From an uncultured Sutterella sp. (GTDB taxonomy: Bacteria; Pseudomonadota; Gammaproteobacteria; Burkholderiales; Burkholderiaceae_F): a stretch of 64,000 nucleotides of DNA. Under the pieces are notes generated by a model. The model was given only the letters and a program-made list of their open reading frames with translations. It did no database searches and was not told where the DNA came from. Below are positions 8,461 to 17,683 of the stretch, in pieces. Location of the stretch: assembly GCA_905206365.1 (NCBI GenBank), contig CAJLHF010000003.1:1-64000 (forward strand), given 5' to 3'. The position numbers and the translations under genes were made by a program. How positions within the stretch are numbered: position 1 is the first letter of the stretch; every line of letters starts with the position of its first letter.

Positions 8461-8492
8461 AAAAAGAACGGCCTCCGCTGCGGGCGGAGGCC
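8461..8492 (-). terminator. Intrinsic terminator of fdxA
   Basis: The 9-bp arms GGCCTCCGC (8470-8478) and GCGGAGGCC (8484-8492) are followed on the minus strand by GTTCTTTTT. The hairpin lies 35 bp after the fdxA stop and upstream of fpr. Confidence 0.88.
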
Positions 8493-8526
8493 GGTCGTTG
8501 CATGCTGGAAGCTCGACGCTGCGCGG

Positions 8527-8850
8527 TCAGCGCTTCAGGAAGCGGATCTTGTTCGGCACGCCGCGCCATTCGTCGGCGTCGTCCGCGTAGGGCTTGCGAT
8601 GCGTGATGGAGGGCCATTCGCGTGCGAGTTCGGCGTTGAGCGCGATGAATTCACGCTGGTCCTCGGGGACGTCTTCTTCGGCATAGATCGCGGCTTCGGG
8701 GCATTCGGGAATGCACACGGCGCAGTCGATGCATTCGTCGGGGTCGATCACGAGGAAGTTCGGACCTTCGCGGAAGCAGTCCACCGGGCAGACGTCAACG
8801 CAGTCGGTACGCTTGCAGCCGATGCAGGCTTCGCAAACAACGTGAGGCAT
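8527..8850 (-). CDS. fdxA: 7Fe ferredoxin (3Fe-4S/4Fe-4S)
   Basis: This 107-aa protein closely follows Azotobacter ferredoxin I, a small soluble electron carrier. The cluster motifs are [18 protein letters not shown] and [20 protein letters not shown], followed by the conserved tail [20 protein letters not shown]. The start ATG at 8850 matches the family (MPHVV) and has GGAG about 10 bp upstream. The longer open frame would add a non-homologous Arg-rich leader. It is followed by its own terminator and then fpr, its likely redox partner. The close neighbourhood of ferredoxin, reductase and an RnfB-like protein suggests one electron-transfer group. Confidence 0.95.
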   Translation of the reverse strand: MPHVVCEACIGCKRTDCVDVCPVDCFREGPNFLVIDPDECIDCAVCIPECPEAAIYAEEDVPEDQREFIALNAELAREWPSITHRKPYADDADEWRGVPNKIRFLKR

Positions 8851-9007
8851 AGTCAGAAGTCTCCGTTCGAGAGAGGGTCCGACGGGCGGGGGCGTCGTCC
8901 TTCGGGCCAGTACAAATAGGGGAAAGCGCGTCGCCCGACAGGGCGAACGCGCGAAATGGAACATTGTAAAACAAAGGTGGTCGACCGTGCGACCGCCCGA
9001 TCGGGAA

Positions 9008-10714
9008 TCAGCCGCGCGTGCGGTGCCAGTACTGCATGCCGCCCGTGAGAATGTAGACGTTCTCGAAGCCGTCGCCCAGCAGGATGCGGCTTGCGGTATG
9101 CGCGCGAACGCCGCGGCGGCAGACGACGATCACGGTCTTCCCTTCGGGGATTTCGTCCGTACGGTCGCGCAGCTCGTTGAGCGGAATGTGTACGAGCGGG
9201 TAGTCGAGTCGGTCTTCGGTCAATTCGGCCGCTTCGCGCACGTCGAGAATCGTTACGTTCTCGGGCGTATTGGGGACGTTCTCGCCGAGGTAGGGGGCCT
9301 TGCCTTCCATGAGGTCGGCCAATTCCTGCGGTTCGATGAAGCGGGCGAGGTCCTGCATGATGTTTTCTCCGATGTGACCGACGACGTTGACGGGATCTTT
9401 GGGGGTGCCTGTCTGGGGAGCGTAGCAGAGGTCGAGTTGCGCGAGGTCGCGCACGGTCGCACCGAAGCGCATCGCGGTCGAGAGAACGTCGATGCGCTTG
9501 TCGGCACCGTCCCGTCCGATCGCCTGAGCGCCGAGAAGTTTCCCCTTCGTGTCGAACAGAATCTTGAGAAGAAGCGACTGCGACCCCGGGTACCACGCGA
9601 CGTGGCTCGCCGTTTCGATCGTGGCGCGGTAGAAGTCCTTGCGCGGTTGGAGACCTTCGTTCAAGAGGGTCTGCTCGTTTTTGCCGGTCGATGCCCACAG
9701 GAGCCCGAAAAGCGACACGGCGTTCGTGCCGAACCCGCCGGGCAACGGCGCGGGTTCGAGCCCCGCAATGGCGTCCGCCGCTTCGCGCGCTTCCTTGACG
9801 GCGGTGCCCGCCAACATCATCGGGCGCTCTTTCCCCGTCACGGGATCGGTTGACGTGGCGACGTCCCCGACCGCATAGATCGCGGGGTCGCTCGTGCGCA
9901 TCAAACCGTCCGTGAGGATCGTGTCGCGGGGACCGAGCGCAAGACCCGCTTCGCGCGCAAGAGACGAACGGGGCGCCACGCCCGCGGCGCTCACGAGGTA
10001 GTCGACGCAAAGCGTCTCGCCCGTCGAGAGCGTGAGATCGAGCGCTCCGTCGGGACGCTTTTCCGCCTTCGCGACCGACGTTTCCATGTGCCAGACAAAG
10101 CGCGGTTCGCTCCCCGTCGCCTCGCGACGGAAGAAGTCGGAGAGCGTCGGGTCGTTGCGCCCCATGATCGTACGACCGTACTCGAAAAGGTGTACGGTGC
10201 CGCCTCGGCGGATGATGTTTTCTGCGGTTTCAAGACCCACGGCACCTCCGCCGACGATCCCGACCGTAAGGTCGGGCTTCGCGTCGACTGCGGCGCGCAA
10301 CCGGTCGGCGTCTTCGGGACGCCAGAGCGGAAACGCGTTTTCCTTGAATCCTTCGACGGGAAGCAGACGGGGTTCGGCTCCGGTCGCAAGCACGAGCACG
10401 TCGTAGGGTTCGACGAAGACATCGTTCGTTTCGAGGTTTCGGACCGTCACGCACTTTTTCGCGCGGTCGATCGAGAGCACTTCGTGACGCTCGCGCACGT
10501 CGACGCCCTGCGTGCGCCGCAGCGCTGCGGCGCTCGTTGCAAAGAGGGACGTGCGGGCGACTTCGCCGCCCACGTAGTAGGGAAGGGCACAGTTCGCAAA
10601 GGAAATGCGCTCTCCGCGCTCGAAGAGCACGACCTCAGCCGAGGCCTTGAGGCGCTTCAAGCGCGTGGCGGTGCTGACGCCGGCGGCCACGCCGCCCACG
10701 ATCACGATTCGCAT
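9008..10714 (-). CDS. CoA-disulfide reductase-type flavoprotein fused to a rhodanese domain
   Basis: The 568-aa protein has two parts. Residues 1-450 form a pyridine-nucleotide-disulfide oxidoreductase of the single-cysteine class. They include the FAD motif [16 protein letters not shown] at 4-19, a redox cysteine C42 in [10 protein letters not shown], the NAD(P) motif [15 protein letters not shown] and the second FAD motif IYAVGDVA. Residues 470-568 form a rhodanese domain with the active-site loop [10 protein letters not shown] (C532). This architecture is known in CoA-disulfide reductases and persulfide reductases (CoADR-RHD), which reduce CoA disulfides, CoA persulfide or polysulfide using NAD(P)H. 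The ATG at 10714 follows GGAGG. The gene is divergent from dinB across 130 bp. The physiological substrate is not decided by sequence. Confidence 0.9.
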   Translation of the reverse strand: MRIVIVGGVAAGVSTATRLKRLKASAEVVLFERGERISFANCALPYYVGGEVARTSLFATSAAALRRTQGVDVRERHEVLSIDRAKKCVTVRNLETNDVFVEPYDVLVLATGAEPRLLPVEGFKENAFPLWRPEDADRLRAAVDAKPDLTVGIVGGGAVGLETAENIIRRGGTVHLFEYGRTIMGRNDPTLSDFFRREATGSEPRFVWHMETSVAKAEKRPDGALDLTLSTGETLCVDYLVSAAGVAPRSSLAREAGLALGPRDTILTDGLMRTSDPAIYAVGDVATSTDPVTGKERPMMLAGTAVKEAREAADAIAGLEPAPLPGGFGTNAVSLFGLLWASTGKNEQTLLNEGLQPRKDFYRATIETASHVAWYPGSQSLLLKILFDTKGKLLGAQAIGRDGADKRIDVLSTAMRFGATVRDLAQLDLCYAPQTGTPKDPVNVVGHIGENIMQDLARFIEPQELADLMEGKAPYLGENVPNTPENVTILDVREAAELTEDRLDYPLVHIPLNELRDRTDEIPEGKTVIVVCRRGVRAHTASRILLGDGFENVYILTGGMQYWHRTRG

Positions 10715-10844
10715 GGGTTCCTCCGGGTGAAATACGAATTCGTCGGTTGTGAGGCATTGTACGGGGCGACCTTCGGAAAGGGCGCCGTGAAAACAGCCCA
10801 TCCATGCCCGTTTGCTGGTAGGCAGAACGGGCGATAATGCGCTT

Positions 10845-11966
10845 ATGACAACGAAAGGAACGTTCCCGCCCATCTTTGCAAACGATACGACGCGACGCAT
10901 TGTTCACGTCGACATGGACGCGTTTTACGCGTCGGTCGAGCAACGCGACCGACCCGAGCTGCGCGCTCGTCCGATCGCCGTGGGGCACGAGGACGGACGC
11001 GGGGTTGTCGCCACCGCGAGCTATGAAGCGAGGCGCTTCGGCGTTCGAAGCGCGATGCCGAGCCGCCGTGCGCGGGAGCTCTGTCCCGAACTGATTTTCG
11101 TTCCGTCGCGCATTGCCTATTACCGCGAAGTCTCCGCGCAGATTCACGACATTTTCCATCGCTACACGGACGTGGTCGAACCTTTGTCGCTCGACGAAGC
11201 GTTTCTCGACGTGACGGGAAACAAGTTGGGTCTGGAGGTCGGCACCGAGGTCGCGCGGCGCATCAAAGAGGACATCCGCCGCGAACTCAATCTCATCGCA
11301 AGCGCGGGCGTTTCCTACAACAAATTTCTCGCGAAGATCGCGTCCGATTTCCGTAAGCCCGACGGCCTCTGCACGATCCACCCGTCGCGCGCGATCGCCT
11401 TCATCGATCGGTTGCCCGTCGAAGCGCTTTGGGGCGTGGGACCCGCCACGGCGCGACGCTTTCACGATATGGGGATCACCACGGCTCCTCAGGTGCGGGC
11501 GCTCCCGCTCTCGGTTCTCACGGACGTTTTCGGACAGGCGGGCGTCATGTTTTACAAGTTCGTGCGCGGCATCGACGATCGTCCGGTTTTGGCCGAGCGC
11601 GTCCGAAAGAGCGTCGGGTGCGAAGAGACGTTCGAAACCGACATCCGCGCGCCCGAAGCGCTTCGAACGGAGCTTTCGTCCGTGGCCGAAGAGCTCGCGC
11701 GCCGCATGCGAAAGGCCGCGTTCGGCGGTCGTACGTTGACGCTCAAAGTACGCTTCTCGGACTTCACGACGATTACCCGCAGCTCGACCCGACCGGGTGC
11801 CTGGCCCGCCGATCCGGAGGGGCTCTCGGCCGGAGGCGCCGAACTCCTCGCAGGCGTTGCGATTCCGCCCGGGGGCGTGCGCCTTTTGGGACTCTCGGTG
11901 AGCTCGCCCGTGTCGGGCGTTCTTGAACGCAACGTCGCTTTGCCGGAGCAGGGGACGCTCTTGTGA
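10845..11966 (+). CDS. dinB: DNA polymerase IV (Y family)
   Basis: The 373-aa protein is an error-prone translesion polymerase. Catalytic motifs are HVDMDAFYASVEQRD (metal-binding aspartate) and SLDEAFLDVT. ASAGVSYNKFLAKIASDFRKP and a helix-hairpin-helix segment (LWGVGPATARRF) follow, then the little-finger domain. The C-terminus ends in PEQGTLL. QGTLL resembles the Q-x-x-L-[LF] sliding-clamp-binding peptide that ends other DinB proteins. The ATG at 10845 starts the family-like sequence. No strong Shine-Dalgarno is seen, and a TTG 33 bp upstream is an alternative. I saw no clear LexA box. A terminator follows at 12042. Confidence 0.94.
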   Translation: MTTKGTFPPIFANDTTRRIVHVDMDAFYASVEQRDRPELRARPIAVGHEDGRGVVATASYEARRFGVRSAMPSRRARELCPELIFVPSRIAYYREVSAQIHDIFHRYTDVVEPLSLDEAFLDVTGNKLGLEVGTEVARRIKEDIRRELNLIASAGVSYNKFLAKIASDFRKPDGLCTIHPSRAIAFIDRLPVEALWGVGPATARRFHDMGITTAPQVRALPLSVLTDVFGQAGVMFYKFVRGIDDRPVLAERVRKSVGCEETFETDIRAPEALRTELSSVAEELARRMRKAAFGGRTLTLKVRFSDFTTITRSSTRPGAWPADPEGLSAGGAELLAGVAIPPGGVRLLGLSVSSPVSGVLERNVALPEQGTLL

Positions 11967-12041
11967 TCCACCCAAGCCCCCGCATGAATGCGGAGAAATC
12001 CTGCGGGTTTCGTTCGAAGCGTCTTGAGGACCCTCGCAAAG

Positions 12042-12080
12042 AAACGCGCCGACTCCCCGCGAGGACGTCGGCGCGTTTTT
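12042..12080. terminator. Terminator between convergent dinB and a membrane-protein gene
   Basis: The 12-bp arms AAACGCGCCGAC (12042-12053) and GTCGGCGCGTTT (12067-12078) are followed by further Ts on the plus strand. The complementary A-run on the left lets it also serve the minus-strand gene. Confidence 0.9.
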
Positions 12081-12099
12081 CATCCGCCAGGGCGAAGGC

Positions 12100-12873
12100 T
12101 CAGACCGAGCCGCGTCGCACTTGCTCGAAGAGGTCGCGGTACATCACCCAGATGCCCGCCTGACTCACGGTCGAAAGGACGGCGATCAGAAGCGGAGCCA
12201 CGTAGGGGAGCGCGTTCGGAAGGCCGACCGCGGCGAAGAGGGCTTCGAGAATCAGGCCCGAACCGGCCGTGAGACCGAAAAGGAGCACGACGAAAACAAC
12301 GACGGGCGGAAGGTTGCGCAACACCCCGAAGAAGGAATAAAAGAGGCTCTTTCCGAGGGCTTGGCGCTTGTCGGCCACAAGAAGCGGCGCGAAGACCGTC
12401 ATCATGAGGAGCGGCACGTAAAGAACGACGGTCGTCACAAAGGCCGTCACGGGAAGATTCGCCATCACGGATTCGAAATCGATCCCTTTTTCGGTGATTT
12501 TCCAGGCGGCGATGGCGTCCGCACCGAGGTAGTCGAAGATCACCATTTCCACTTCGAACCAGAGCGAACTCAGAAGACCGATCCCGAGGAGCGGCCAGCG
12601 GCTCGGCGCGTCGCGAAAAATCTGCGAAAGCATCTGGTACGAGGGGACGCGCCCTTCGAGCGTGTCGCGCGCGGCGTAGCCCGTGAGTACGGCGCCGAAC
12701 GGCATCCAGCAGCTCGCGAGGATCGCACCGATGAAGGGGAAGCCCGAGAGCAGACCGCTCACGAGGGTCGAGAAAATCACGATGCCGGGCAGCGCCACGG
12801 GCTGACGGCGAAGGGCGGAAAGACTCTCCTTGAACCAGACGAGGCCGTCCGAGAAAGCAGGTGTTTGTGCCAT
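12100..12873 (-). CDS. Polytopic inner-membrane protein, BPSS1780-like
   Basis: This 257-aa hydrophobic protein has about five or six predicted membrane segments. They lie near residues 27-50, 56-70, 95-110, 143-170, 190-215 and 225-245. The N-terminal amphipathic stretch FSDGLVWFKESLSALRRQP, followed by a first hydrophobic helix, resembles the BPSS1780 family of betaproteobacterial membrane proteins, which has no assigned function. This resemblance is recalled, not searched. The gene stands alone between the dinB terminator and the DUF2782-like gene, on the same strand as the latter. No catalytic motif, transporter signature or signal peptide is seen. Confidence 0.75.
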   Translation of the reverse strand: MAQTPAFSDGLVWFKESLSALRRQPVALPGIVIFSTLVSGLLSGFPFIGAILASCWMPFGAVLTGYAARDTLEGRVPSYQMLSQIFRDAPSRWPLLGIGLLSSLWFEVEMVIFDYLGADAIAAWKITEKGIDFESVMANLPVTAFVTTVVLYVPLLMMTVFAPLLVADKRQALGKSLFYSFFGVLRNLPPVVVFVVLLFGLTAGSGLILEALFAAVGLPNALPYVAPLLIAVLSTVSQAGIWVMYRDLFEQVRRGSV

Positions 12874-12920
12874 GGGGTGGGGTTAGGTAGTGCGGTGTGG
12901 GAGCAGGCGCTCGTCAACGT

Positions 12921-12951
12921 AAAACGCCCGGGCGGCGATGTCGCTCGGGCG
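12921..12951 (-). terminator. Probable terminator after the DUF2782-like gene
   Basis: The outer arms CGCCCG (12925-12930) and CGGGCG (12946-12951), with weaker inner pairing, are followed on the minus strand by TTTTACG. It lies 30 bp past the stop codon of the DUF2782-like gene. Confidence 0.6.
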
Positions 12952-12980
12952 CATCGAAAACGAACGAGGTCGTGCGGGGA

Positions 12981-13418
12981 TTACCAGCCGAACTCGATGA
13001 ACTTCGGGGTGCCGAGGGTGCTCTTCGAGTTGCCGCCCGGGGTCGAGTCTATCGGGCGTTCGGCCTGGTTTTGCATCGAATAAGGAATCTGAGTGGAGCC
13101 CGGCGTCACGACGTATTCGGTGACGCGGTTGTCCTGGTCGCGCACGGCTTCGATCGTCGTACGCTTGCTATGAACTTTCGGAACGATCCCCATTTCACGA
13201 TCGGCGCGGGCCTTCTCCAGGTCCGCTTCGCTCGGAGCGATCTGCATGCCTTCGCTTTTGGCCTTCGGAGGCAGCGTTCGGGCGGGCGGAGGCACCTGAA
13301 CCTTCGAGGGGGAGACGTCGCCCGCGTAGGGCGGAAGCTCGTCGGACGGGGTTGCGGGGGCGGCCGCAAGCCCCATCGAAGCGCAAAGCGCGGCGGTGAG
13401 GAGGAACGGCTTGATCAT
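12981..13418 (-). CDS. Exported DUF2782-like protein
   Basis: The 145-aa protein begins with a Sec signal peptide (MIKPFLLTAALCASMGLAAA) and continues with a proline-rich linker. A C-terminal region then contains a basic start, RDQDNRVTEYVVTPGSTQIPYSM, and a tail ending IEFGW. The pattern (exported, Pro-rich, then a short beta-rich segment around EYxV...G...Y) resembles DUF2782, and DUF2782 genes typically lie next to polA in betaproteobacteria, as here. The function of that family is unknown. It is divergent from polA with a 357-bp gap and probably ends at its own terminator at 12921. The family call rests on weak similarity plus context. Confidence 0.65.
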   Translation of the reverse strand: MIKPFLLTAALCASMGLAAAPATPSDELPPYAGDVSPSKVQVPPPARTLPPKAKSEGMQIAPSEADLEKARADREMGIVPKVHSKRTTIEAVRDQDNRVTEYVVTPGSTQIPYSMQNQAERPIDSTPGGNSKSTLGTPKFIEFGW

Positions 13419-13775
13419 ACGGATATCCTTGCTGAAAAATCTCCCGAAAAGCGGGAGTAGGGCCGGGCGGCGGGTTTTGCGCCCGTTCGCGGGCCGCGGA
13501 ATGCGGTCGTGTGTTCTTCGTGCGACATGTTTGGTGGCCGTGCCGCTCGGGGACGGTCGGTCGCAGTCGCTTCCGTACCGTCATTCTGCCACGTTGCCCG
13601 GGGCCGGCGCCTCGGGACGAGCACGAATTTCAGGGGCGCTCGAGCGGTTTGGCCGTGAGGAAACGCAATACGTCGCCGCCCCGAGCGCGGCGTCAACCCT
13701 CCGGCACGGTCGACGGCTTCCGCATCCAGTATCCTTGAGGTCTCCAAAGCATTTTTACGGACGACGCAACCAGTC
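13419..13775. other. Intergenic region upstream of polA, 357 bp
   Basis: This divergent-promoter space lies between the DUF2782-like gene and polA. No gene or strong hairpin was recognised. A weak GGACG lies before the polA ATG. Confidence 0.6.
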
Positions 13776-16688
13776 ATGTCGACGCTACTACTCATTGACG
13801 GATCGAACTATCTTTTCCGTGCCTACCACGGCCTGCCGCCGCTCTCCACGTCGAACGGCGAACCGACGGGCGCCATGCGGGGCTTTCTCGGCATGCTCGG
13901 GCGCGTCCAGGGCATGGTGAAGCCCGATCGTGCGCTCGTCGTTTTCGACGCGCCCGGGAAGAATTTCCGTCACGCGATGTATCCCGAGTACAAGGCGAAT
14001 CGTCCGCCGATGCCCGACGATCTGCGCGTGCAGATCGAGCCCCTTCAGAAGGTTCTCCCCGATCTCGGGTGGCCGCTTCTCGTCGTGCCCGGTGTCGAAG
14101 CCGACGACGTTATTGCGACGCTTGCCCGGAAAGGGCGAGCCGAAGGGATGAAAATCGTCATCGCGACGGGCGACAAGGACATGGCGCAGCTCGTCGACGA
14201 GAACGTGACGCTTCTCAACACGATGAACACCAAGTTCTACGACCGAGACGGCGTGATTGAAAAGTACGGCGTTCCGCCCGAGCGCATCATCGACTACCTC
14301 GCGCTCATGGGCGACAAGGTCGACAACGTCCCCGGGATTGAAAAGTGCGGTGAAAAAACAGCCGCCAAGTGGATCGCCCAGTTCGGAAGCCTCGACGAAA
14401 TCAAGCGTCGCGCCGACGAGGTGAAGGGGAAGATCGGCGAAAACCTCCGCAAGGGTCTTCCCTTCCTGGACGAAGCGCGAAAGCTCGTCACGATCAAGGA
14501 CGATTGCGAGCTGCCCGTCTCGGGTCTCGAAGAGCTCGACTTTCGCACGCCGTCGGCGGAAGCGCTTCGTGCATTCGCGCGCCGCTGGGAAATGTCGAAC
14601 GAAACGATTCTGCGAGCGCTTCCGTCCGGGATGCGCGCCCGCGTGAAGACGGCGCTTGAAGCCGCGCACGAGACTCCGCACGAGGCTCCGAACACTACGG
14701 GCACCACCGGGTCGCTTTTCGACTTGGGCGAACTCGACGCGATGCCCGCTCCCGTCCCCGTTCCGGGCGACACGCCCCGAAACCTCGGGGTCGAACCCGA
14801 TTCGACCCCGCAAGCGGTCGAAATCGGTACGGCCGAGCGCGTCGCCCGTCTGCAGGGTGCGATCGGCGCGAGCGAAGCGGGCGACGCTCCCGACGAACTT
14901 CCCTTTACGCGTATCGAAGATCCGCTGCAGCTCGCGGACTTTGCGGCGCGACTCGCGGATGTCTCCGCGCGGTGCGACTTCCCGACGGGGATTTCGCTTC
15001 ACTTTGAGGGCGACTGTCGTCGCGCGCGCCTGGCGGGCGTTGCGTTCGCGCTTTCGCCCAAGGACGTGACCGTCGTTCTCGCGTCAGAGAGCCTTCCCGC
15101 CGAAGCAATCGCGGCGGGGCTTTCGGGCTGGTTGGCCGGCGATGCTCCCAAGGTCTTTCACGACGCGAAGACGATGCTTCACGTCCTTGCCGCCGCGGGT
15201 GCTCCCGTCGAAGGGCGGGTCGACGACACGATGCTCATGGACTACGTTGTCGAAGCGCACGTGAAGCACGACCTCCCGAAACTTGCCGCCCGCTACCTCG
15301 CCCGTACGATTCCGGAACGCGAGGCCGTGTTCGGCAAGGGCGCAAAACGCAAGGCCTGGACCGAAGTGCCGCGCGGAGAGGTGGAAAAACTTCTCGCCGA
15401 AGAAGCCGCGTCCGTTCGCGCGATTTCGTCCGTGCTGGGCTCCGTGCTTCGCGCCGACGAGGTGCTTTGGCCAATTTACGACGAGATCGAACGTCCTCTC
15501 CTCAAGGTCCTTTTCCGCATGGAAAATACGGGCGTTGCGGTGGACGGGTTCCTGCTCGCGCGCGAATCCGAAGAGCTCGGGGTGCGTATCGATGCGCTCG
15601 AAGCCGAAGCGGAACGCGTGGCGGGGACCGCTTTCAACCTCTCGAGCCCGAAGCAATTGGGGAAGATTCTTTTCGAAGACTTGAAGCTTCCCGTTCTCAA
15701 GAAGACCCCGTCGGGGACGCCCTCGACCGACGAAGACGTTCTGACGGAGCTTGCACTCGACTATCCGCTTCCGAAGATCGTCCTCGAGCACCGGCGTTTG
15801 ACGAAGCTTCGGAGTACGTACCTGGAAAAGCTTCCCCGCATGGCGGACCCCGTCGACGGGCGCGTGCACACGACTTTCGGGCAGGCGACGGCCGTGACGG
15901 GGCGTCTTGCGAGTTCCGACCCGAATCTTCAGAACATTCCCGTCCGTACCGAAGAGGGGCGGCGCGTGCGCGAAGCGTTCGTCGCCGAGCGCGGCTCGGT
16001 CATCGTGTCCGCGGACTACTCGCAGGTGGAGTTGCGCATCATGGCGCACCTCTCGAAGGACCGAGGGCTCCTTGACGCGTTCGCGCGCGGTGAAGACATT
16101 CACCGCTCGACCGCGGCCGAAGTCTTCGGTCGTCCGATCGAAGCGGTGACGCCCGACGAACGCCGCATGGCCAAAGTGATCAACTTCGGTCTCATCTACG
16201 GGATGAGCGCCTTCGGTCTCGCGCAGAACCTCGGGATCGACCGTCGCGTGGCGGCCAATTACATCGACGCCTACTTCACGCGCTATCCGGGCGTGAAGCG
16301 CTACATGGATGAAATGCGCGCGCTCGCACACGAGCAGGGGTTCGTCGAAACCGTGTTCGGTCGTCGACTCTGGATCCCCGACATCAAGAGCGGCCGCAAA
16401 CCCGTGCAGGCGGCCGCCGAGCGAGCGGCCATCAACGCTCCCATGCAGGGAACGGCCGCCGATGTCATCAAGAAAGCGATGATTGCGGTCGATGCCTGGT
16501 TGCGCGAACGCAAGCTCGGTGCCCGACTCGTCCTTCAGGTGCATGACGAACTCATCCTCGAAGTGCCCGAGGCCGAAGTCGAACTCGTGAAGACCGAAGT
16601 GCCTAAGCTCATGCGCGAGGCGGCCGAACTCGAGGTGCCCCTCATCGCCGAGGTGGGCTCGGGCGACAGCTGGGAGGCGGCGCACTGA
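13776..16688 (+). CDS. polA: DNA polymerase I
   Basis: The 970-aa protein has a 5'-3' exonuclease domain (about 1-290; LLIDGSNYLFRAYHG, GVEADDVIATLA, ALMGDKVDNVPGI). A Pro/Thr-rich linker of about 100 residues follows, then a 3'-5' exonuclease-like domain (about 390-570) and the family A polymerase domain (about 575-970). The polymerase residues are intact: D747 in VSADYSQVELRIMAHLSKD, the O-helix RRMAKVINFGLIYGMSAFGL and D924 in QVHDELILEVP. The 3'-5' exonuclease carboxylates appear lost: ISLHFEGD (406-413) replaces the DTE motif, VFHDAKTML (460-468) lacks the second Asp, and AEEAAS (541-546) lacks the third. Proofreading is therefore probably absent (inference). Pol I fills gaps and removes RNA primers. 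The gene is monocistronic with a terminator at 16721. Confidence 0.96.
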   Translation: MSTLLLIDGSNYLFRAYHGLPPLSTSNGEPTGAMRGFLGMLGRVQGMVKPDRALVVFDAPGKNFRHAMYPEYKANRPPMPDDLRVQIEPLQKVLPDLGWPLLVVPGVEADDVIATLARKGRAEGMKIVIATGDKDMAQLVDENVTLLNTMNTKFYDRDGVIEKYGVPPERIIDYLALMGDKVDNVPGIEKCGEKTAAKWIAQFGSLDEIKRRADEVKGKIGENLRKGLPFLDEARKLVTIKDDCELPVSGLEELDFRTPSAEALRAFARRWEMSNETILRALPSGMRARVKTALEAAHETPHEAPNTTGTTGSLFDLGELDAMPAPVPVPGDTPRNLGVEPDSTPQAVEIGTAERVARLQGAIGASEAGDAPDELPFTRIEDPLQLADFAARLADVSARCDFPTGISLHFEGDCRRARLAGVAFALSPKDVTVVLASESLPAEAIAAGLSGWLAGDAPKVFHDAKTMLHVLAAAGAPVEGRVDDTMLMDYVVEAHVKHDLPKLAARYLARTIPEREAVFGKGAKRKAWTEVPRGEVEKLLAEEAASVRAISSVLGSVLRADEVLWPIYDEIERPLLKVLFRMENTGVAVDGFLLARESEELGVRIDALEAEAERVAGTAFNLSSPKQLGKILFEDLKLPVLKKTPSGTPSTDEDVLTELALDYPLPKIVLEHRRLTKLRSTYLEKLPRMADPVDGRVHTTFGQATAVTGRLASSDPNLQNIPVRTEEGRRVREAFVAERGSVIVSADYSQVELRIMAHLSKDRGLLDAFARGEDIHRSTAAEVFGRPIEAVTPDERRMAKVINFGLIYGMSAFGLAQNLGIDRRVAANYIDAYFTRYPGVKRYMDEMRALAHEQGFVETVFGRRLWIPDIKSGRKPVQAAAERAAINAPMQGTAADVIKKAMIAVDAWLRERKLGARLVLQVHDELILEVPEAEVELVKTEVPKLMREAAELEVPLIAEVGSGDSWEAAH

Positions 16689-16720
16689 GGTCGAGCGTCC
16701 TCGCACGCGAACCGCCAATG

Positions 16721-16755
16721 AAAAAAGGGGAGCCCCTCGGGGGCTCCCCTTTTTC
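16721..16755. terminator. Bidirectional terminator between polA and the META-domain gene
   Basis: The arms GGGGAGCCCC (16727-16736) and GGGGCTCCCC (about 16740-16749) are flanked by six As on the left and six Ts on the right. It can therefore end both convergent transcripts. Confidence 0.93.
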
Positions 16756-16778
16756 GAACACGGATCGGGCGTTCTCGC

Positions 16779-17219
16779 TTACTTGCAGTTGCCGGCCTTT
16801 TCCGGGACGAGCGTCACGAGCTTTTCTTCGTCCTTCGACCAGAGCGTGATCCCGTCGCCTTCGCTCGTCACGAACGCTACCTGATTGAGGATGCCGAGGA
16901 ACTTCTGTTCGACTTCCATGAATTCGGGGGCGCACATCTTCATCGTGGAGCCGAGCGGCCCCATGGCAATGGCTTTGCCTTCGAGCTTCCAACCGCCGAT
17001 CAGGTTGTTGCAGCCGGCGTTGCCCGAGACGCGACCGTCGGCACCGAACGTGATCGAGGGCGGGAGTTCGCAGTTTTCGCTCACGGCCTCGGCCCACACG
17101 AAGGTCTTGCCGGCGAGTTCGGGAGCGTTGCCCGCGGGGCCTTCCTGCCCGCCGGTCGAGGCGCAACCCGCGGCGAGAAGCGTGGCGGCGAGAGCGGCGC
17201 AAATCGTAGTCTTGGTCAT
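16779..17219 (-). CDS. META-domain lipoprotein (HslJ-like)
   Basis: The 146-aa protein has a lipoprotein signal with lipobox LLAAGC (cysteine near residue 19) and a short linker. One META domain follows, with the characteristic ITFGADGRVSGNAGCNNLIG and later MKMCAPEFMEVEQKFLGIL. META/HslJ proteins are envelope proteins linked with heat shock or novobiocin resistance in E. coli, but the biochemical activity is unknown. Four cysteines in the mature part (CEL, GCNN, MCAP, GNCK) could form disulfides. A lysine-rich end closes the protein. The gene is alone, with a bidirectional terminator behind it and a long intergenic region upstream. Confidence 0.85.
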   Translation of the reverse strand: MTKTTICAALAATLLAAGCASTGGQEGPAGNAPELAGKTFVWAEAVSENCELPPSITFGADGRVSGNAGCNNLIGGWKLEGKAIAMGPLGSTMKMCAPEFMEVEQKFLGILNQVAFVTSEGDGITLWSKDEEKLVTLVPEKAGNCK

Positions 17220-17683
17220 GGTTCAGTCTCCGTAGGAAAGTCCCGCCGAACGTATCGGACGGGACGCGTCGGGCGTGCGTCGGATGCGCGCCCGTGGGTA
17301 TCGGTTGTGCCCGGGCATCCGTTCGGTCCCCGAGGTTGCTTTGTAGTTTCGACGGGAGGGCGAAAAGCGCCGGAAAGCCAGCGGTTTCTCGCCTTTCCCC
17401 GCCCGCAATCGTACACCGTGTCGCCCGTCGGACAAAGGGTTCGGGCGACGGAGTCAACATCCGGAAACAAATCGGACGCCCGTCGAACAAACGCTTCCTC
17501 TCCGTTAACGTCCTCATCTTCTTTGCCTCAAGGCACATCCGTTTCGCTTTTGTTCGCTCCGATCGTGAAGTCGCGCTCGAACGGATCGACAATGCACTCC
17601 TTAGGATTCGCCGGATCGGGTGTTGCGGGCAAGAAGAGGCCCGTCGGTCCGAAGTGCAACTGTTTGTTTGTGGGGTGAAAAAA
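17220..17683. other. Intergenic region, 464 bp
   Basis: The region lies between two divergent envelope-protein genes. No gene, RNA or strong repeat could be supported. The open frame running into the downstream gene has no start signal before 17684. Confidence 0.6.
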
